A DNA stretch of 64,000 nt from Bacteroidales bacterium M8. GTDB lineage: Bacteria > Bacteroidota > Bacteroidia > Bacteroidales > Muribaculaceae. The notes beneath the pieces are model-generated. The model searched no databases. It worked only from the letters and a program-made list of their open reading frames with translations, and was not told the origin of the DNA. The stretch spans positions 20,325 to 84,324 of the forward strand of contig LUJS01000031.1 in NCBI GenBank assembly GCA_001689495.1, given 5' to 3'. The position numbers and the translations under genes are program-made. Below are positions 1 through 12,224 of this stretch, in pieces; position 1 is the stretch's first letter; each line of letters opens with the position of its first letter.

Positions 1-86
1 ATGGCGTCGACGTCCCTTTCCTCGTCGGTCTTAGGTTTGAGAGTTTCTGTTGATTCGCTTTGTTGTATGGTCTTTGTTCTCGTCAT
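1..86 (-). CDS. Possible 5' end of an unidentified gene (partial)
   Basis: On the minus strand an ATG at 86-84 opens a frame that runs off the left edge (28 codons, beginning MTRTKTIQQSESTETL). The visible residues are hydrophilic and charged and match no family I recognise. The same frame stays open back to another ATG at 254, but that stretch folds into several hairpins and looks like untranslated leader. A good Bacteroidota promoter lies upstream at 321-352. The call rests on promoter position and the absence of stops, so it is tentative. Confidence 0.3.
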   Translation of the reverse strand, partial: MTRTKTIQQSESTETLKPKTDEERDVDA

Positions 87-99
87 TTTCTGGTATGTC

Positions 100-314
100 G
101 AAACATCTGGCCGCGCGTCCGGCGGCGGCCATGACATCTCGGCAAGACGGTGCCGAACAATTACTGATACATCTTTGCGACAGACCCATGGGCAGGTCTG
201 CCGGACCGTGTGGGAAGCGCGTCTACTTGACTTGCGGCATGCCTCGGACGGCATGGCAGACAAGGAATCCTCCGGTCCGGGGCGGGTGGCGATTGGGTGC
301 GTTTCCCGCCCTTG
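100..314 (-). other. Structured 5' leader or small RNA
   Basis: Between a strong minus-strand promoter (321-352) and the putative start codon at 86 lie about 230 nt rich in inverted repeats. Visible helices are 280-286 with 305-311 (GGGCGGG/CCCGCCC), 201-207 with 274-280 (CCGGACC/GGTCCGG), 238-243 with 250-255, 181-186 with 195-200, and 111-116 with 127-132. No riboswitch class was recognised. It may be a cis-acting leader of the gene running off the left edge or an independent RNA. Confidence 0.35.
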
Positions 315-320
315 CTGACA

Positions 321-352
321 CAAAATTAGCGATAATGTATCAGACTTCCAAA
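321..352 (-). promoter_or_regulatory. Bacteroidota-type promoter
   Basis: Read on the minus strand: TTTG (352-349), 20 nt, TAATTTTG (328-321), an exact fit to the TTTG/TAnnTTTG consensus. It points away from secA toward the left edge of the window. Confidence 0.6.
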
Positions 353-363
353 TTTTTGGGAGG

Positions 364-408
364 CAAAAAAAGCGGGTCTGACGTGCCTCAGAGGCATTTC
401 AGACCCGC
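364..408 (-). terminator. Intrinsic terminator after secA
   Basis: A 10-bp stem (GCGGGTCTGA with TCAGACCCGC, 372-381/399-408) with an inner TGCC/GGCA helix is followed on the minus strand by a run of seven T. It lies 24 nt after the secA stop and ends the long minus-strand operon. Confidence 0.85.
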
Positions 409-431
409 AGTTCAGTTCAATCGGCTATTTC

Positions 432-3827
<3,396 letters not shown>

Positions 3828-3866
3828 TGTCAGTGTGGATTGTTGTGTTGTGGATTGTGAATGTTG

Positions 3867-5489
3867 TTATTTGATCGGAGGGAGCTTTGCGGCATTGGGC
3901 GACCTGATGCGCAGTATGCGCGCCACGGTGGGCGCGATGGTGCGGGCGTCGATGGTGCGGGTCAGCGTGGCCGGCTCGACGTCGGGCGCCATTATGTAGA
4001 CGGGCGATGTCGTGGCCTGCCATCTCACGACCGGCAGGCGTGTCTCGCCGAGATTCTCGTCGGTGTCGTCGCCGTCAGAAATCTCCCAGCCGGGATTGAC
4101 GGTGACCAGCAGGTCGCCCGCGGCGGGCGGATATATGTTGCGCTCGAGGGCCGCGGGGTTGTCGCCCGCGCGGCGCGCCAGTATGTCGTCTATGGTATAG
4201 ACCTCGCTCACGCCGGCCATGCGGCTCAGGAAGTCGGCGCACTCGCCCCTCAGGGCGGCGATGTCGATGCCGCGCTCCTTGGCCAGATTGTGGTTGAGGT
4301 GGAAGAATCCGTTATAGTATCCGCTGACCCACTCGCCGTTGCCGTGCAGGGCCATCAGATAGACGTTGAGCAGCGACACGGCCTTGCGGGGCGAGAACGT
4401 GCCCGAGGGGATGGCCCAGCGCTCCTCGTCGCGCTTGCCTCCGGTTGGGGCGGGCGTGCCGGCGATGAACAGCAGTGTCGAGTCCATGCCGGGACCCTTC
4501 TCGATGGCGCGTATCAGGTTGGCGATCTCGCCGTCCAGACGCACGTATGCGTCCATCGTCTCGATGCGGTTGTCGGCGTCGCGGCCATACAGATAGGGCG
4601 ACAGGTCGAAACCCACGCTGATCATGTCTGTGACCTGCTTGCGGCCCAGAGGCACCGTGGTGATGAGGTCGGCCGCGGTGGCGGCTATCTCGCGGTTGCC
4701 GGGAGCCGATGCCTTGAACATCCTGAATCTGTCGGCGTCGCGGGCGGGGAACGTATGGCGGAAGGGGTATAGCTTCTTGTAGTCGGGCAGGTCGGGATAG
4801 CGGTCCAGCTTCATGGCCGGCTCCCATGCCATCGTGTCGAGGCGCGACCCGAGGGTCAGGCCCACGTTTCGGCGGGCAATGGCCGTGGGCGTCTCGCGAT
4901 AGTGGTTGGCCGATGTCCACTTGCCGTCGACGTCGCTGATCCAGAATGCCGAGTTGCCGGCATGTCCACCCAGTATCACGGCCATCTGCGGGTCGGCCGC
5001 GAGGGCGTGTACGGTGCCGAGACCGCCGTCGGCTATGCGTATCTCGTCAGACAGGGTCGAGACGAGCAGTCGCCCGGGGGTGAGGTCGCGGTCGGTATAG
5101 GTGCCGGCCTTCTCGGTGGGGAGCAGGGCCGGTATGTCGGTGCGGGTGGTGGCGTTCCAGACGCGGGCCGAGGGGACGCCGTTGACGCCGGGCGCGGCGC
5201 CGGTCACCAGCATGGCGGTGGCGGCGGTGGCGTCAATGCCGGGGCCGTAGTCGACGTTCTCAATCGAGAGGCCCTGCGATATGACGCGGTTGAATCCGTC
5301 GGGCCCGAAGTTTGACCTGAGCAGGTCGATGTAGTCGGCCGAGAGTCCCTTGACAAAAATCCCCACCACCAGTTTGGGGCGGGGTGTGGGGGCCTTGGGG
5401 CCTGATGTGGCCGCAGCGATGCCCATGGTCACCATCGAGGCAACCAGCACACAGGCGATTCGTGATGTAATGGGCGATTTGCGCGACAC
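3867..5489 (-). CDS. PafA-like alkaline phosphatase superfamily protein, probably inactive
   Basis: A 540-residue exported protein (hydrophobic N-terminal signal, about residues 1-26) with the fold signatures of the Bacteroidota PafA-type alkaline phosphatase family: the LVVGIFVKG first strand, the NSAFWISDVDGKW strand, and a VRLDGEIANLIRAIE helix. The residues that bind zinc and phosphate in active members look replaced. The first-strand Asp position is Lys (FVKGL), the D-x-x-x-H segment reads DLSPYLYGR, the DHG motif reads AGTPAP, and the K-x-R pair is missing around ADPQMAVI. I infer a secreted pseudoenzyme or one with different chemistry. It lies between the DUF4105 gene and secA in one transcription unit. 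Confidence 0.75.
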   Translation of the reverse strand: MSRKSPITSRIACVLVASMVTMGIAAATSGPKAPTPRPKLVVGIFVKGLSADYIDLLRSNFGPDGFNRVISQGLSIENVDYGPGIDATAATAMLVTGAAPGVNGVPSARVWNATTRTDIPALLPTEKAGTYTDRDLTPGRLLVSTLSDEIRIADGGLGTVHALAADPQMAVILGGHAGNSAFWISDVDGKWTSANHYRETPTAIARRNVGLTLGSRLDTMAWEPAMKLDRYPDLPDYKKLYPFRHTFPARDADRFRMFKASAPGNREIAATAADLITTVPLGRKQVTDMISVGFDLSPYLYGRDADNRIETMDAYVRLDGEIANLIRAIEKGPGMDSTLLFIAGTPAPTGGKRDEERWAIPSGTFSPRKAVSLLNVYLMALHGNGEWVSGYYNGFFHLNHNLAKERGIDIAALRGECADFLSRMAGVSEVYTIDDILARRAGDNPAALERNIYPPAAGDLLVTVNPGWEISDGDDTDENLGETRLPVVRWQATTSPVYIMAPDVEPATLTRTIDARTIAPTVARILRIRSPNAAKLPPIK

Positions 5490-5526
5490 TTGTTGGATAT
5501 TGTTGTTGAGGGGTTGGCGGATAGAT

Positions 5527-5567
5527 GAACTAGTTGGTCTAGTTGAACTAGTTTAACTAGAAAAACT
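5527..5567. repeat. AGTTGAACTAG-type short-word repeat
   Basis: About 40 bp made of variants of the word TAGTTGAAC/TAGTTGGTC/TAGTTTAAC in tandem. It fills the gap between the phosphatase-like gene and DUF4105 and supplies the last codons of DUF4105 (ending Y-S-F-S-S). Related words occur at 8783-8847 and 17567-17602. Confidence 0.7.
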
Positions 5568-6773
5568 ATAAAGACAGCACTCCACTATAACATATAACAC
5601 CTTACCCCGGTGGTTTTGTTTGATTGCGGCTGCGGCGCGCAGGGCCGAGGCGGCCATGAGCGGTATGAAAGCCGGGTTGGGCGACTGCACTCCGAGCGCA
5701 AGGAGCACTCCGAGCACTATCAAGAGTGCAAAGTTAACACTTTGATAGCAAAACTCCAAGCGTTTGCCCTTTTTTAGCCACGGCGCCACGGCACCGATGA
5801 AACACAGGGGGTTGAGCCAGAGGTATAGCCAGTTGGGCGAGGTGGCTTCGTGTACGGACACGAATATCAGGAATGTCAGCAGCAGTCCCGAGAGGCCCAA
5901 GACCGCGAAGTAGACCGTGTCGAACCATCGTCCCCACCGCGCCATGCCACGCATCTGCAATATGGTGACGGTGAACGCAATGGCAAACACAGCCCATCCC
6001 CAGAACAGGGGCGTGAGGGCAAGCGGCGTGGGGCCGAGCGAGGCCGACGGGGTGTCGGGTCCACCCACCAGCCACTGCGACGAGCGCACAATCGGGGTGC
6101 CCGTGGACGTGGTGGCACCGGCCAGCATGTCGGCCAGCATGACGGGGGCGAAAGATGCCTCGCGCTCGCTGACGGGACGGTCTATCCCTGAGCCGAGGGC
6201 GGTGTCGATGCCAAACTGATACCACGGATAGTTGGCGTGAAAGTGGCGCATGGCGTTGCGGAACGTGTTGCGCTCCGAGGCGGGCACTCCGGGCGACGAC
6301 AGTGTCAGCGTGTCGCCCAAGGCCCTCTCTATCAACGCCAGCGGACGGGTGGCGCAGTTGTCGAGCACATAGTTGTAGCGATAGACGCGGTTTTCGGGCC
6401 GCAAGTTCTCGAATATCAGCTCCATCAGCCGCTCGGTCTGCAGCGAGTCGAGCGCGAGTGTCTGCTCGTAGACCGCGCGTCCGTCCGCGCGGTATGAGTC
6501 GAGAAACAGATCGGTGGGGAACGCCGCGGCGAGATAGTCGGTCTCGCCCTTGACGAATCGGTAGACAAATCCGGGCGAGTTGAAGTCGAACACGCCCCAG
6601 TTGACGGTCATGTCCTGATTGTTGTCGAATCTGATCCTGAGGCCGGTATGCCCCTCGAGCTCGTATATGTCGCTCCCCTCCATGCATGTCAGCAGCGACA
6701 CCTCGGCACGCGGGGCTGCAGCGGCTGTCAGCGCGACGATGATGGCGACGAGGCTTGTGAGTATGCGTTTCAT
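5553..6773 (-). CDS. DUF4105 (Lnb-type) membrane protein
   Basis: A 406-residue protein with a signal peptide (MKRILTSLVAIIVALTAAAA), a periplasmic DUF4105/Lnb N-terminal domain and a C-terminal half with several membrane segments. Conserved-looking elements are EGHTGLRI and YVLDNCATRP, whose His and Cys are candidate active-site residues. The Lnb family has been linked to lipoprotein N-acylation; that role here is inferred from family membership. The ATG at 6773 was chosen over an upstream start at 7067 because it begins a clean signal peptide and overlaps the mutL stop as ATGA. The 3' end runs into a short-word repeat. Confidence 0.85.
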   Translation of the reverse strand: MKRILTSLVAIIVALTAAAAPRAEVSLLTCMEGSDIYELEGHTGLRIRFDNNQDMTVNWGVFDFNSPGFVYRFVKGETDYLAAAFPTDLFLDSYRADGRAVYEQTLALDSLQTERLMELIFENLRPENRVYRYNYVLDNCATRPLALIERALGDTLTLSSPGVPASERNTFRNAMRHFHANYPWYQFGIDTALGSGIDRPVSEREASFAPVMLADMLAGATTSTGTPIVRSSQWLVGGPDTPSASLGPTPLALTPLFWGWAVFAIAFTVTILQMRGMARWGRWFDTVYFAVLGLSGLLLTFLIFVSVHEATSPNWLYLWLNPLCFIGAVAPWLKKGKRLEFCYQSVNFALLIVLGVLLALGVQSPNPAFIPLMAASALRAAAAIKQNHRGKVLYVIVECCLYSFSS

Positions 6774-8683
6774 CCTAACAGGCGGTTGAAGTAGTCGCCG
6801 GGAATTATGGCGAATATGTTTTTGCCGTCGGGGGTGATGGCGGGCGACGTGCAGCGGAACAGGTCGGCTATCAGGCGGTCCATCTCGGCCGTGGTCAGTG
6901 CCTGTCCGCGCCTTATGGCTCCCGAGCGGGCCATGGCGAGGGCTATGCGCTCGTGCAGGGTCGACGCCACCTCCTGACCCGTGTCGACGACATTCTCTAT
7001 CAGCTCCTCGACCAGCGCGCGGGGCGACGTGTCCTTGAGCAGCGAGGGCACGCCGTCGATGCTCCATGTGGTGCCTCCGCGGTGGGTGATGACGAATCCG
7101 AGCTCGCGCAGGCGTCCCGATATGTCGGCCAGCACCTCGTGGCTGCGGGGCGACAGCTCGAGCACGTCGGGAAACATCGTGGCCTGTGCCACCAGCGCCT
7201 CGTCCGAAGCGCGGTTCATGTAGCTGTCGTACAGCACCCTGACATGGGCGCGGTGCTGGTCTATCACCATCAGTCCGCCCTGCGACGGGGTGAGGATGTA
7301 CGAGCCTCCGAACTGCTGGGTGAAGAGCGCGGGCTGCTCGCGCGTCGGGTCGAGGCCCTCGAGGCCCGGCGCGGAGTCCTGTGCCTCGGCCGGGTCGCCG
7401 GGGTCGAGCGTGTTGATGCGGCTCTCGACCATCGTGGCCAGACCCTCGTCGCGCTTGCGCATGAAGTCGTCATAGAGCTTCTCCCAGTCGTTCAGCGACA
7501 CGGTCTGGCGTGCCGTGGCCGACGTGCGCGCCGGACGCGACGTGGGAAAGAACTCGGAGGCCGGCGGGATGTGCTCGGCCCCGAAGGGGTTGTATCTGTC
7601 GTCTATCTCGACATCGTGCGTGGCCGTGGCGTCGGGCTTGAACACCGGAATCTCGGGTGCGTCGTCGACGTCGAAGTCTATGGCCGGGGCGGCGTTGAAT
7701 CGTCCGAGCGAGTCGCGTATGGCGGCGGTGAGTATCTGCCAGATGGCCTGCTCGTTCTCGAACTTGATCTCGTTCTTGGTGGGATGTATGTTGACGTCGA
7801 TGGTCTCGGGGTCGACACGCAGGCTGATGAAGTAGTTGGGCTGCTCGTCGGCGGGGATGAGGCGCTCATAGCACTGCATCACGGCCTTGTGGAAGTAGGG
7901 GTGACGCATGTTGCGGCCGTTGACCATGAGATATTGCAGCGGATTGCGCTTGCGGGCATTGGCGGGGAGCCCCACGAAACCGTTGATGCTCACTATCGAG
8001 GTGTCGGTCTCGATGGGTATGAGCTGCTTGTCGAGGTTCTTGCCGAACAACTCGCAGATGCGCTGCTTCATGGGGCCGCGGCGCAGCGAGTGCAGCGTGA
8101 CGTCGTTGTGAATGACGGTGAAGTCTACCCCCGTGTTGACCAGCGCGAGGCGCTCGAACTCGCGCATGATGGCGCTGAGCTCGACGGCATCCTTCTTCAG
8201 GAACTTGCGGCGCGCGGGGACGTTGTAGAATATGTTCTTGACCATCAGGTTTGACCCCGGCACGCACGCCTCGGGCTCCTGACTCTCGACCACCGAGCCG
8301 CTGATGACTATGCGCGTGCCCACCGAGGCATCCTTCTGCATGGTGCGCAGGTCAATCTGGGCTATGGCTGCTATCGAGGCCAGCGCCTCGCCGCGGAATC
8401 CCATCGTGTGCAGCGAGAACAGGTCGTCGGCCTGACGTATCTTGGACGTCGCGTGGCGCTCGAAGGCCAGACGGGCATCGCTGTCGCTCATGCCGCAACC
8501 GTTGTCGATTACCTGAATCAGCGTGCGCCCCGCATCCTTGAGCACTATGGTCACGGAGGTGGCCCCGGCGTCGATCGAATTCTCGACAAGCTCCTTGATG
8601 ACGGATGCCGGCCTCTGTATCACCTCGCCGGCAGCTATCTGGTTGGCCACGGAGTCGGGTAGAAGTCGGATTATGTCGCTCAT
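6770..8683 (-). CDS. mutL: DNA mismatch repair protein MutL
   Basis: The mismatch-repair matchmaker between MutS and downstream factors. The 637-residue protein has the GHKL ATPase motifs in order: ELVENSIDAGA, DNGCGM and TMGFRGEALASI, then the transducer domain, an acidic/variable linker (about residues 350-430) and the C-terminal dimerisation domain. The site aligned with the MutL endonuclease motif DQHA(X)2E(X)4E reads DQHRAHVRVLYD, so the second-shell acidic residues are altered and nicking activity is uncertain. It is overlapped by 4 nt at both ends with OstA-like and DUF4105 genes, indicating translational coupling inside an envelope operon. Confidence 0.97.
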   Translation of the reverse strand: MSDIIRLLPDSVANQIAAGEVIQRPASVIKELVENSIDAGATSVTIVLKDAGRTLIQVIDNGCGMSDSDARLAFERHATSKIRQADDLFSLHTMGFRGEALASIAAIAQIDLRTMQKDASVGTRIVISGSVVESQEPEACVPGSNLMVKNIFYNVPARRKFLKKDAVELSAIMREFERLALVNTGVDFTVIHNDVTLHSLRRGPMKQRICELFGKNLDKQLIPIETDTSIVSINGFVGLPANARKRNPLQYLMVNGRNMRHPYFHKAVMQCYERLIPADEQPNYFISLRVDPETIDVNIHPTKNEIKFENEQAIWQILTAAIRDSLGRFNAAPAIDFDVDDAPEIPVFKPDATATHDVEIDDRYNPFGAEHIPPASEFFPTSRPARTSATARQTVSLNDWEKLYDDFMRKRDEGLATMVESRINTLDPGDPAEAQDSAPGLEGLDPTREQPALFTQQFGGSYILTPSQGGLMVIDQHRAHVRVLYDSYMNRASDEALVAQATMFPDVLELSPRSHEVLADISGRLRELGFVITHRGGTTWSIDGVPSLLKDTSPRALVEELIENVVDTGQEVASTLHERIALAMARSGAIRRGQALTTAEMDRLIADLFRCTSPAITPDGKNIFAIIPGDYFNRLLG

Positions 8684-10587
8684 GGTGCTGTGATTGAATC
8701 TGCGGGGATTGTGATTGGGGGTATTGAGTCGGGTAGGATCGGCGGGATGGAGTCGGGTAGGATCGGCGGGATTGAGTCCGGGCTGGTTGGACTGGTTGGA
8801 CTGGTTGAACTAGTTGAACTAGTTGAACTAGTTGGACTAGAAGAACTGTTATTGCTTGCCGGGAGAGTGGGGGGCTTGGGGCGGCCGGTGGCGCGTCCGC
8901 GCACTGTCAGTGCATCCTTGCGCATCTTGCCGAGTATGTTCTGGCTCTTGAGCGTCTCCATCTCGGGAGGATAGTTGAAGACATCGTCGGGCGACATGGG
9001 GCGCAGCGGGCCGTACCAGCGGAACTTGGGCAGGAAGTATGACGCGCGCTTGGCCAGATAGAGGGGCGTGACCTTGCCCGTGGTCTGCGGCCACATCTTC
9101 AGGCGCTCGATGTCGCCCTCCTTGAAGTGCGCGTCCATGTACGAGCTCTCCGTAAACGAGAACTTGTTGTATGTCGAGTCGTTCTCCATCGGGAACATTA
9201 TCACCTGCACGCTACCCTCCACATAGACCCTCTCGACCACCGTGTCGGCCATCCAAGCCGTCATGTCCGAGCCTGTTATCTGGTTGTAGCAGTCCTCGCC
9301 TATGTGCTGCGACACCAGTCCCACCTCGGGCAGGCGGGCCCAGTCGACGGTCGAGTCCGACATGTGCACGTAGACCACGTTGCCCACTATCTGCTTGTCG
9401 CCGTTCCAGATGATGGGATTGTAGTACATATATAATATGGAGTCGCGCTCGACCATGCTCATCGAGTCGCACAGGCCCTGCACGTCGCGGCGGAAGAAAC
9501 GCACGCGGCGGAATGCGTCGGTGACCCTTGTCGAGTCTGAGTACATGCGCGCCGTGATGGTGTCGGCGTGCAGATAGAGCGTGTCGGGACGCGAATACTC
9601 GAGCGCCAGCGCGTTGCCGGTCACGAAGGCGCTGTCTGCCAGCTCGTCATAGAATCCGTAGTCGCCTATGATTGACGACTTGCCGGCCGAGTCGGTGAGC
9701 ACCATGTTGCCGAACGCCTCGCCGAATCCGGCATTGCGGTCATAGAACAGCGTGTCGCCCGTCAGGGTGTTGCCTCGCCATGTGTGCACTGTCGAGCGCT
9801 CGAACAGGTCGGCGATGCCGGTGCGGGTATAATAGAATCCCGACGACGAGTTTATCTCGCCGTCCTTGCTCAGTATCTTTGTCCGGCAGAGCAGCTCGGC
9901 TATGCCGGTGTCGGTGTTGTATGCCAGCGAGTCGGTATACATCCTCAGCGTGTCCCCCTCGCGCGGCCCGGTCAGCTCGACATCCATATAGAAGTACGAG
10001 TCCTTGGTGGCGGGGTAATAGTATCCCTGACGTGACACGAGGGTGTTCTGCTTGTCGGTAAGCGTGCCTCCGACCTGATAGTAGCCCACGTCCTCGATCA
10101 TGTCGTAGAAGAACACGGGGGTCGTCAGCGACACGTCGCGGTTTATCAGGCGCACGTCGCGGCCGGGATAGGCGCGCAGCTCGGCAATCTCGGTCTGTCC
10201 GTCATAGAACAGCTCGTCGCCATAGACAAACAGCGTGTCGCCCTGCTCCATGCGCACGTTGTCGAATGCGTCGAGCGACGATGTCTTCTCGTTGAATCGG
10301 GCCGAGTCGCAATACATGAACATGTCGCCCTTGCGAAACTGCACGTTGCCCACGAGTATCTGTATGTCCGAGTCGCGCCGCTGGTCGGTCATTAGGCGGT
10401 CGGCATACTCTATGAAGACCTTGCCGGGCTGATGGCGGTCGGCCAGCGGTATGGTGGGACGCACCCGGTGACTCTTGGCCGTGGCGCGCGGCGCCTTGGT
10501 CTCGGCAGGGGGTGCGGGCCACGCTGCCATCATGGCGGGGAGCCACAGGGCCAGCATGGCCAGTATGGGTATGAGAGATTTTCTCAT
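8680..10587 (-). CDS. OstA-like (LptA/LptD N-domain) protein
   Basis: A 635-residue exported protein (signal peptide MRKSLIPILAMLALWLPAMM) with an OstA-type domain of the kind that carries lipopolysaccharide across the periplasm: repeated beta-strand units such as GDELFYD, GDTLFYD and MYTDSLAYNTDTG. It probably acts in LPS transport to the outer membrane, matching its partner surA next door. The C-terminal about 60 residues are low complexity: first Ser/Thr/Pro words (SSTSSTSP), then the 8-residue unit PDSIPPIL repeated. These tails are encoded by DNA repeats (8723-8780 and 8783-8847) and probably differ in length between strains. Confidence 0.85.
   Translation of the reverse strand: MRKSLIPILAMLALWLPAMMAAWPAPPAETKAPRATAKSHRVRPTIPLADRHQPGKVFIEYADRLMTDQRRDSDIQILVGNVQFRKGDMFMYCDSARFNEKTSSLDAFDNVRMEQGDTLFVYGDELFYDGQTEIAELRAYPGRDVRLINRDVSLTTPVFFYDMIEDVGYYQVGGTLTDKQNTLVSRQGYYYPATKDSYFYMDVELTGPREGDTLRMYTDSLAYNTDTGIAELLCRTKILSKDGEINSSSGFYYTRTGIADLFERSTVHTWRGNTLTGDTLFYDRNAGFGEAFGNMVLTDSAGKSSIIGDYGFYDELADSAFVTGNALALEYSRPDTLYLHADTITARMYSDSTRVTDAFRRVRFFRRDVQGLCDSMSMVERDSILYMYYNPIIWNGDKQIVGNVVYVHMSDSTVDWARLPEVGLVSQHIGEDCYNQITGSDMTAWMADTVVERVYVEGSVQVIMFPMENDSTYNKFSFTESSYMDAHFKEGDIERLKMWPQTTGKVTPLYLAKRASYFLPKFRWYGPLRPMSPDDVFNYPPEMETLKSQNILGKMRKDALTVRGRATGRPKPPTLPASNNSSSSPTSSTSSTSSTSPTSPTSPDSIPPILPDSIPPILPDSIPPITIPADSITAP
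8723..8780. repeat. 24-bp tandem repeat in the OstA-like gene
   Basis: Units at 8723-8746 and 8747-8770 differ by one base, with a partial third copy. In frame they encode the 8-residue unit PDSIPPIL in the C-terminal tail. Confidence 0.8.
8783..8847. repeat. Short-word repeat (GTTGAACTA type) inside the OstA-like gene
   Basis: Seven or so 9-bp words (CTGGTTGGA, CTAGTTGAA, CTAGTTGGA) in tandem. Read on the minus strand they encode S-P-T and S-S-T triplets. The same words form non-coding elements at 5527-5567 and 17567-17602. Confidence 0.8.
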
Positions 10588-10596
10588 CAGGGCGTA

Positions 10597-11997
10597 TTAC
10601 TTGCGGCTTGCGGGCGAATCGCTCTTGATCCAGCCCGAGTGCTTGAACTCGCAGTCGCGCCATCCGTCCTCGATGCGGACGTATGTCGACTTTATCTTGT
10701 CGGCCAGCCAGTTGTCGAGTATCTCCTGACGGCGGGCCTGCTCATAGAGGTTGCGTATCAGCTGATAGTCGTCTGAGAGGTTGGCGCGGTGTCCGGGCTT
10801 GCGCGCTGTCAGCTTGACCATGGCCACGATGTCTTGCGTGGTCTTGGGGTCTTTCATTATGAATGCCTGCGAGACGTCGCCTGGCTCCATGGCGTTGACC
10901 ATCTTGGCCACCTCCTGAGGCAGGTCGGACATCTCGAAGCGCGATGTGTTGTAGTTGGCCGACATGTCGTTGGTGTTGACCATCACGCCGCGGTTCTTGT
11001 TGGTGTTCTTGTCGTTCGAGAGCACTGCAACGGCCTCCTCGAATGTGAATTTCTTGTTGTCTATCATGTCGTGGCGCACCGAGTCGAGGCGGCTCACGGC
11101 GTCGATCAGGTCGGCCTCGGCCACGCGGGGCTTGAGCAGGATGTGGCGCACGTTCACGCGGTCGCCGCGCTTCTCGATGAGCTGTATGATGTGGTATCCG
11201 TATTCGGTCTCGACGATCTTCGACACCTTCTTGGGGTCGTTGAGGTTGAAGGCCACGGCCGAGAACTCGGGCACGAACTGTCCGCGGCCCGAGAATCCGA
11301 GCTCGCCGCCGCGGTTGGCCGATCCGGGGTCCTCGGAATAGAGGATGGCCAGTGTCGAGAACTCGCTCTCGCCGCGCGTCACGCGGTCGGCATAGTCGCG
11401 CAGGCGCGCCTTGACGTTCTCTATCTCCTCGCGCGGCACGGCGGGAGCCACCGTGAGTATCTGCACCTCGACCTGCAGGGGCACGTAGGGCACGCTGTCT
11501 TCGGGCAGGCGGTCGAAATAGCGGCGTATCTCGGTGGGGGTCGACGAGATGTCCTTGGTCAGGTTGCGCTGCACGGTCTGCACCTTCTGGCGGTTGGCTA
11601 TCATGTCGTGATACTGGGTCCTGAGGGCGGGTATCGACTTGTTGAAATACTGCTCGACCTTCTCCTTCGACCCGAGCTGGTTGACGAGGAAGTTGATCTG
11701 TCCCTCGACCTGCTGCATCACCATGCCCTCCGACACCTCGACGGTGTCCATCTCGGCCTGATGCAGATAGAGCTTCTCGATGGCCATCTGCTCGGGTATC
11801 ACGCAGTAGGGGTCGCCGTTTATCGGGGCCTTCTCATAGAGCATGCTCTGATACGTGTCCTCTATTTCGGATTTCCAGATCGGGGTGTCGCCCACGACCC
11901 ATGCCACCTCCTCGGCTACGTTGTCGACGGCGGCCACGGCCGTGGCGGCACAGATCAGCGCGATTGCGCTCGAAATCAGTATATTTTTGATTTTCAC
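10597..11997 (-). CDS. SurA-like periplasmic peptidylprolyl isomerase
   Basis: A 466-residue exported chaperone of the SurA type (signal peptide MKIKNILISSAIALICAATAVA). After an N-terminal chaperone region come two parvulin-like segments: a well-conserved one at about residues 175-285 (YSEDPGSANRGGELG, FSAVAFNLNDPKKVSKIVETEYGYHIIQL) and a degenerate second one beginning VNVRHILLKPRV. It helps fold outer-membrane beta-barrels. It is the first gene of the minus-strand envelope operon, 9 nt before the OstA-like gene. A TAACTTTG box lies 45 nt upstream. Confidence 0.92.
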   Translation of the reverse strand: MKIKNILISSAIALICAATAVAAVDNVAEEVAWVVGDTPIWKSEIEDTYQSMLYEKAPINGDPYCVIPEQMAIEKLYLHQAEMDTVEVSEGMVMQQVEGQINFLVNQLGSKEKVEQYFNKSIPALRTQYHDMIANRQKVQTVQRNLTKDISSTPTEIRRYFDRLPEDSVPYVPLQVEVQILTVAPAVPREEIENVKARLRDYADRVTRGESEFSTLAILYSEDPGSANRGGELGFSGRGQFVPEFSAVAFNLNDPKKVSKIVETEYGYHIIQLIEKRGDRVNVRHILLKPRVAEADLIDAVSRLDSVRHDMIDNKKFTFEEAVAVLSNDKNTNKNRGVMVNTNDMSANYNTSRFEMSDLPQEVAKMVNAMEPGDVSQAFIMKDPKTTQDIVAMVKLTARKPGHRANLSDDYQLIRNLYEQARRQEILDNWLADKIKSTYVRIEDGWRDCEFKHSGWIKSDSPASRK

Positions 11998-12041
11998 TTT
12001 GTTGCGGTGATTGGTGGATGAATTTAAGATATATACGGCCC

Positions 12042-12049
12042 CAAAGTTA
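12042..12049 (-). promoter_or_regulatory. -7 box of the surA operon promoter
   Basis: TAACTTTG on the minus strand (12049-12042), 45 nt ahead of the surA start. No TTTG is seen at the expected distance, so only the -7 half is supported. Confidence 0.45.
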
Positions 12050-12186
12050 CGAAAAATCTCCCAAACCCGCCCCCGTCGGCTGTATTAAAAAGGGTTAAGG
12101 CTGGTTTTACCCCGTTTTTCGGGGAGTTCGGGCCGTTTTTACGGTCGTTTGAGCGGATTTTACCAGTCTTTTTAATGTATATGGGC

Positions 12187-12194
12187 TAATTTTG
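12187..12194 (+). promoter_or_regulatory. -7 box of the pectin esterase operon
   Basis: TAATTTTG 31 nt ahead of the start of the CE12-type gene. No TTTG is present at the usual 19-20 nt upstream, which could mean activator dependence. The 225-bp gap between this gene and surA holds the two divergent -7 boxes and a small CCCC-GTTTTTC-GGGG hairpin near 12111-12125. Confidence 0.45.
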
Positions 12195-12224
12195 CAGCAG
12201 AAATTCTAACCCGAAACCATTTCC

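Noticed and set aside
10789..12021. A 410-codon open frame antisense to the SurA-like gene
   Set aside because: Shadow of a GC-rich gene; no promoter or recognisable domain, and the sense protein has clear parvulin motifs.
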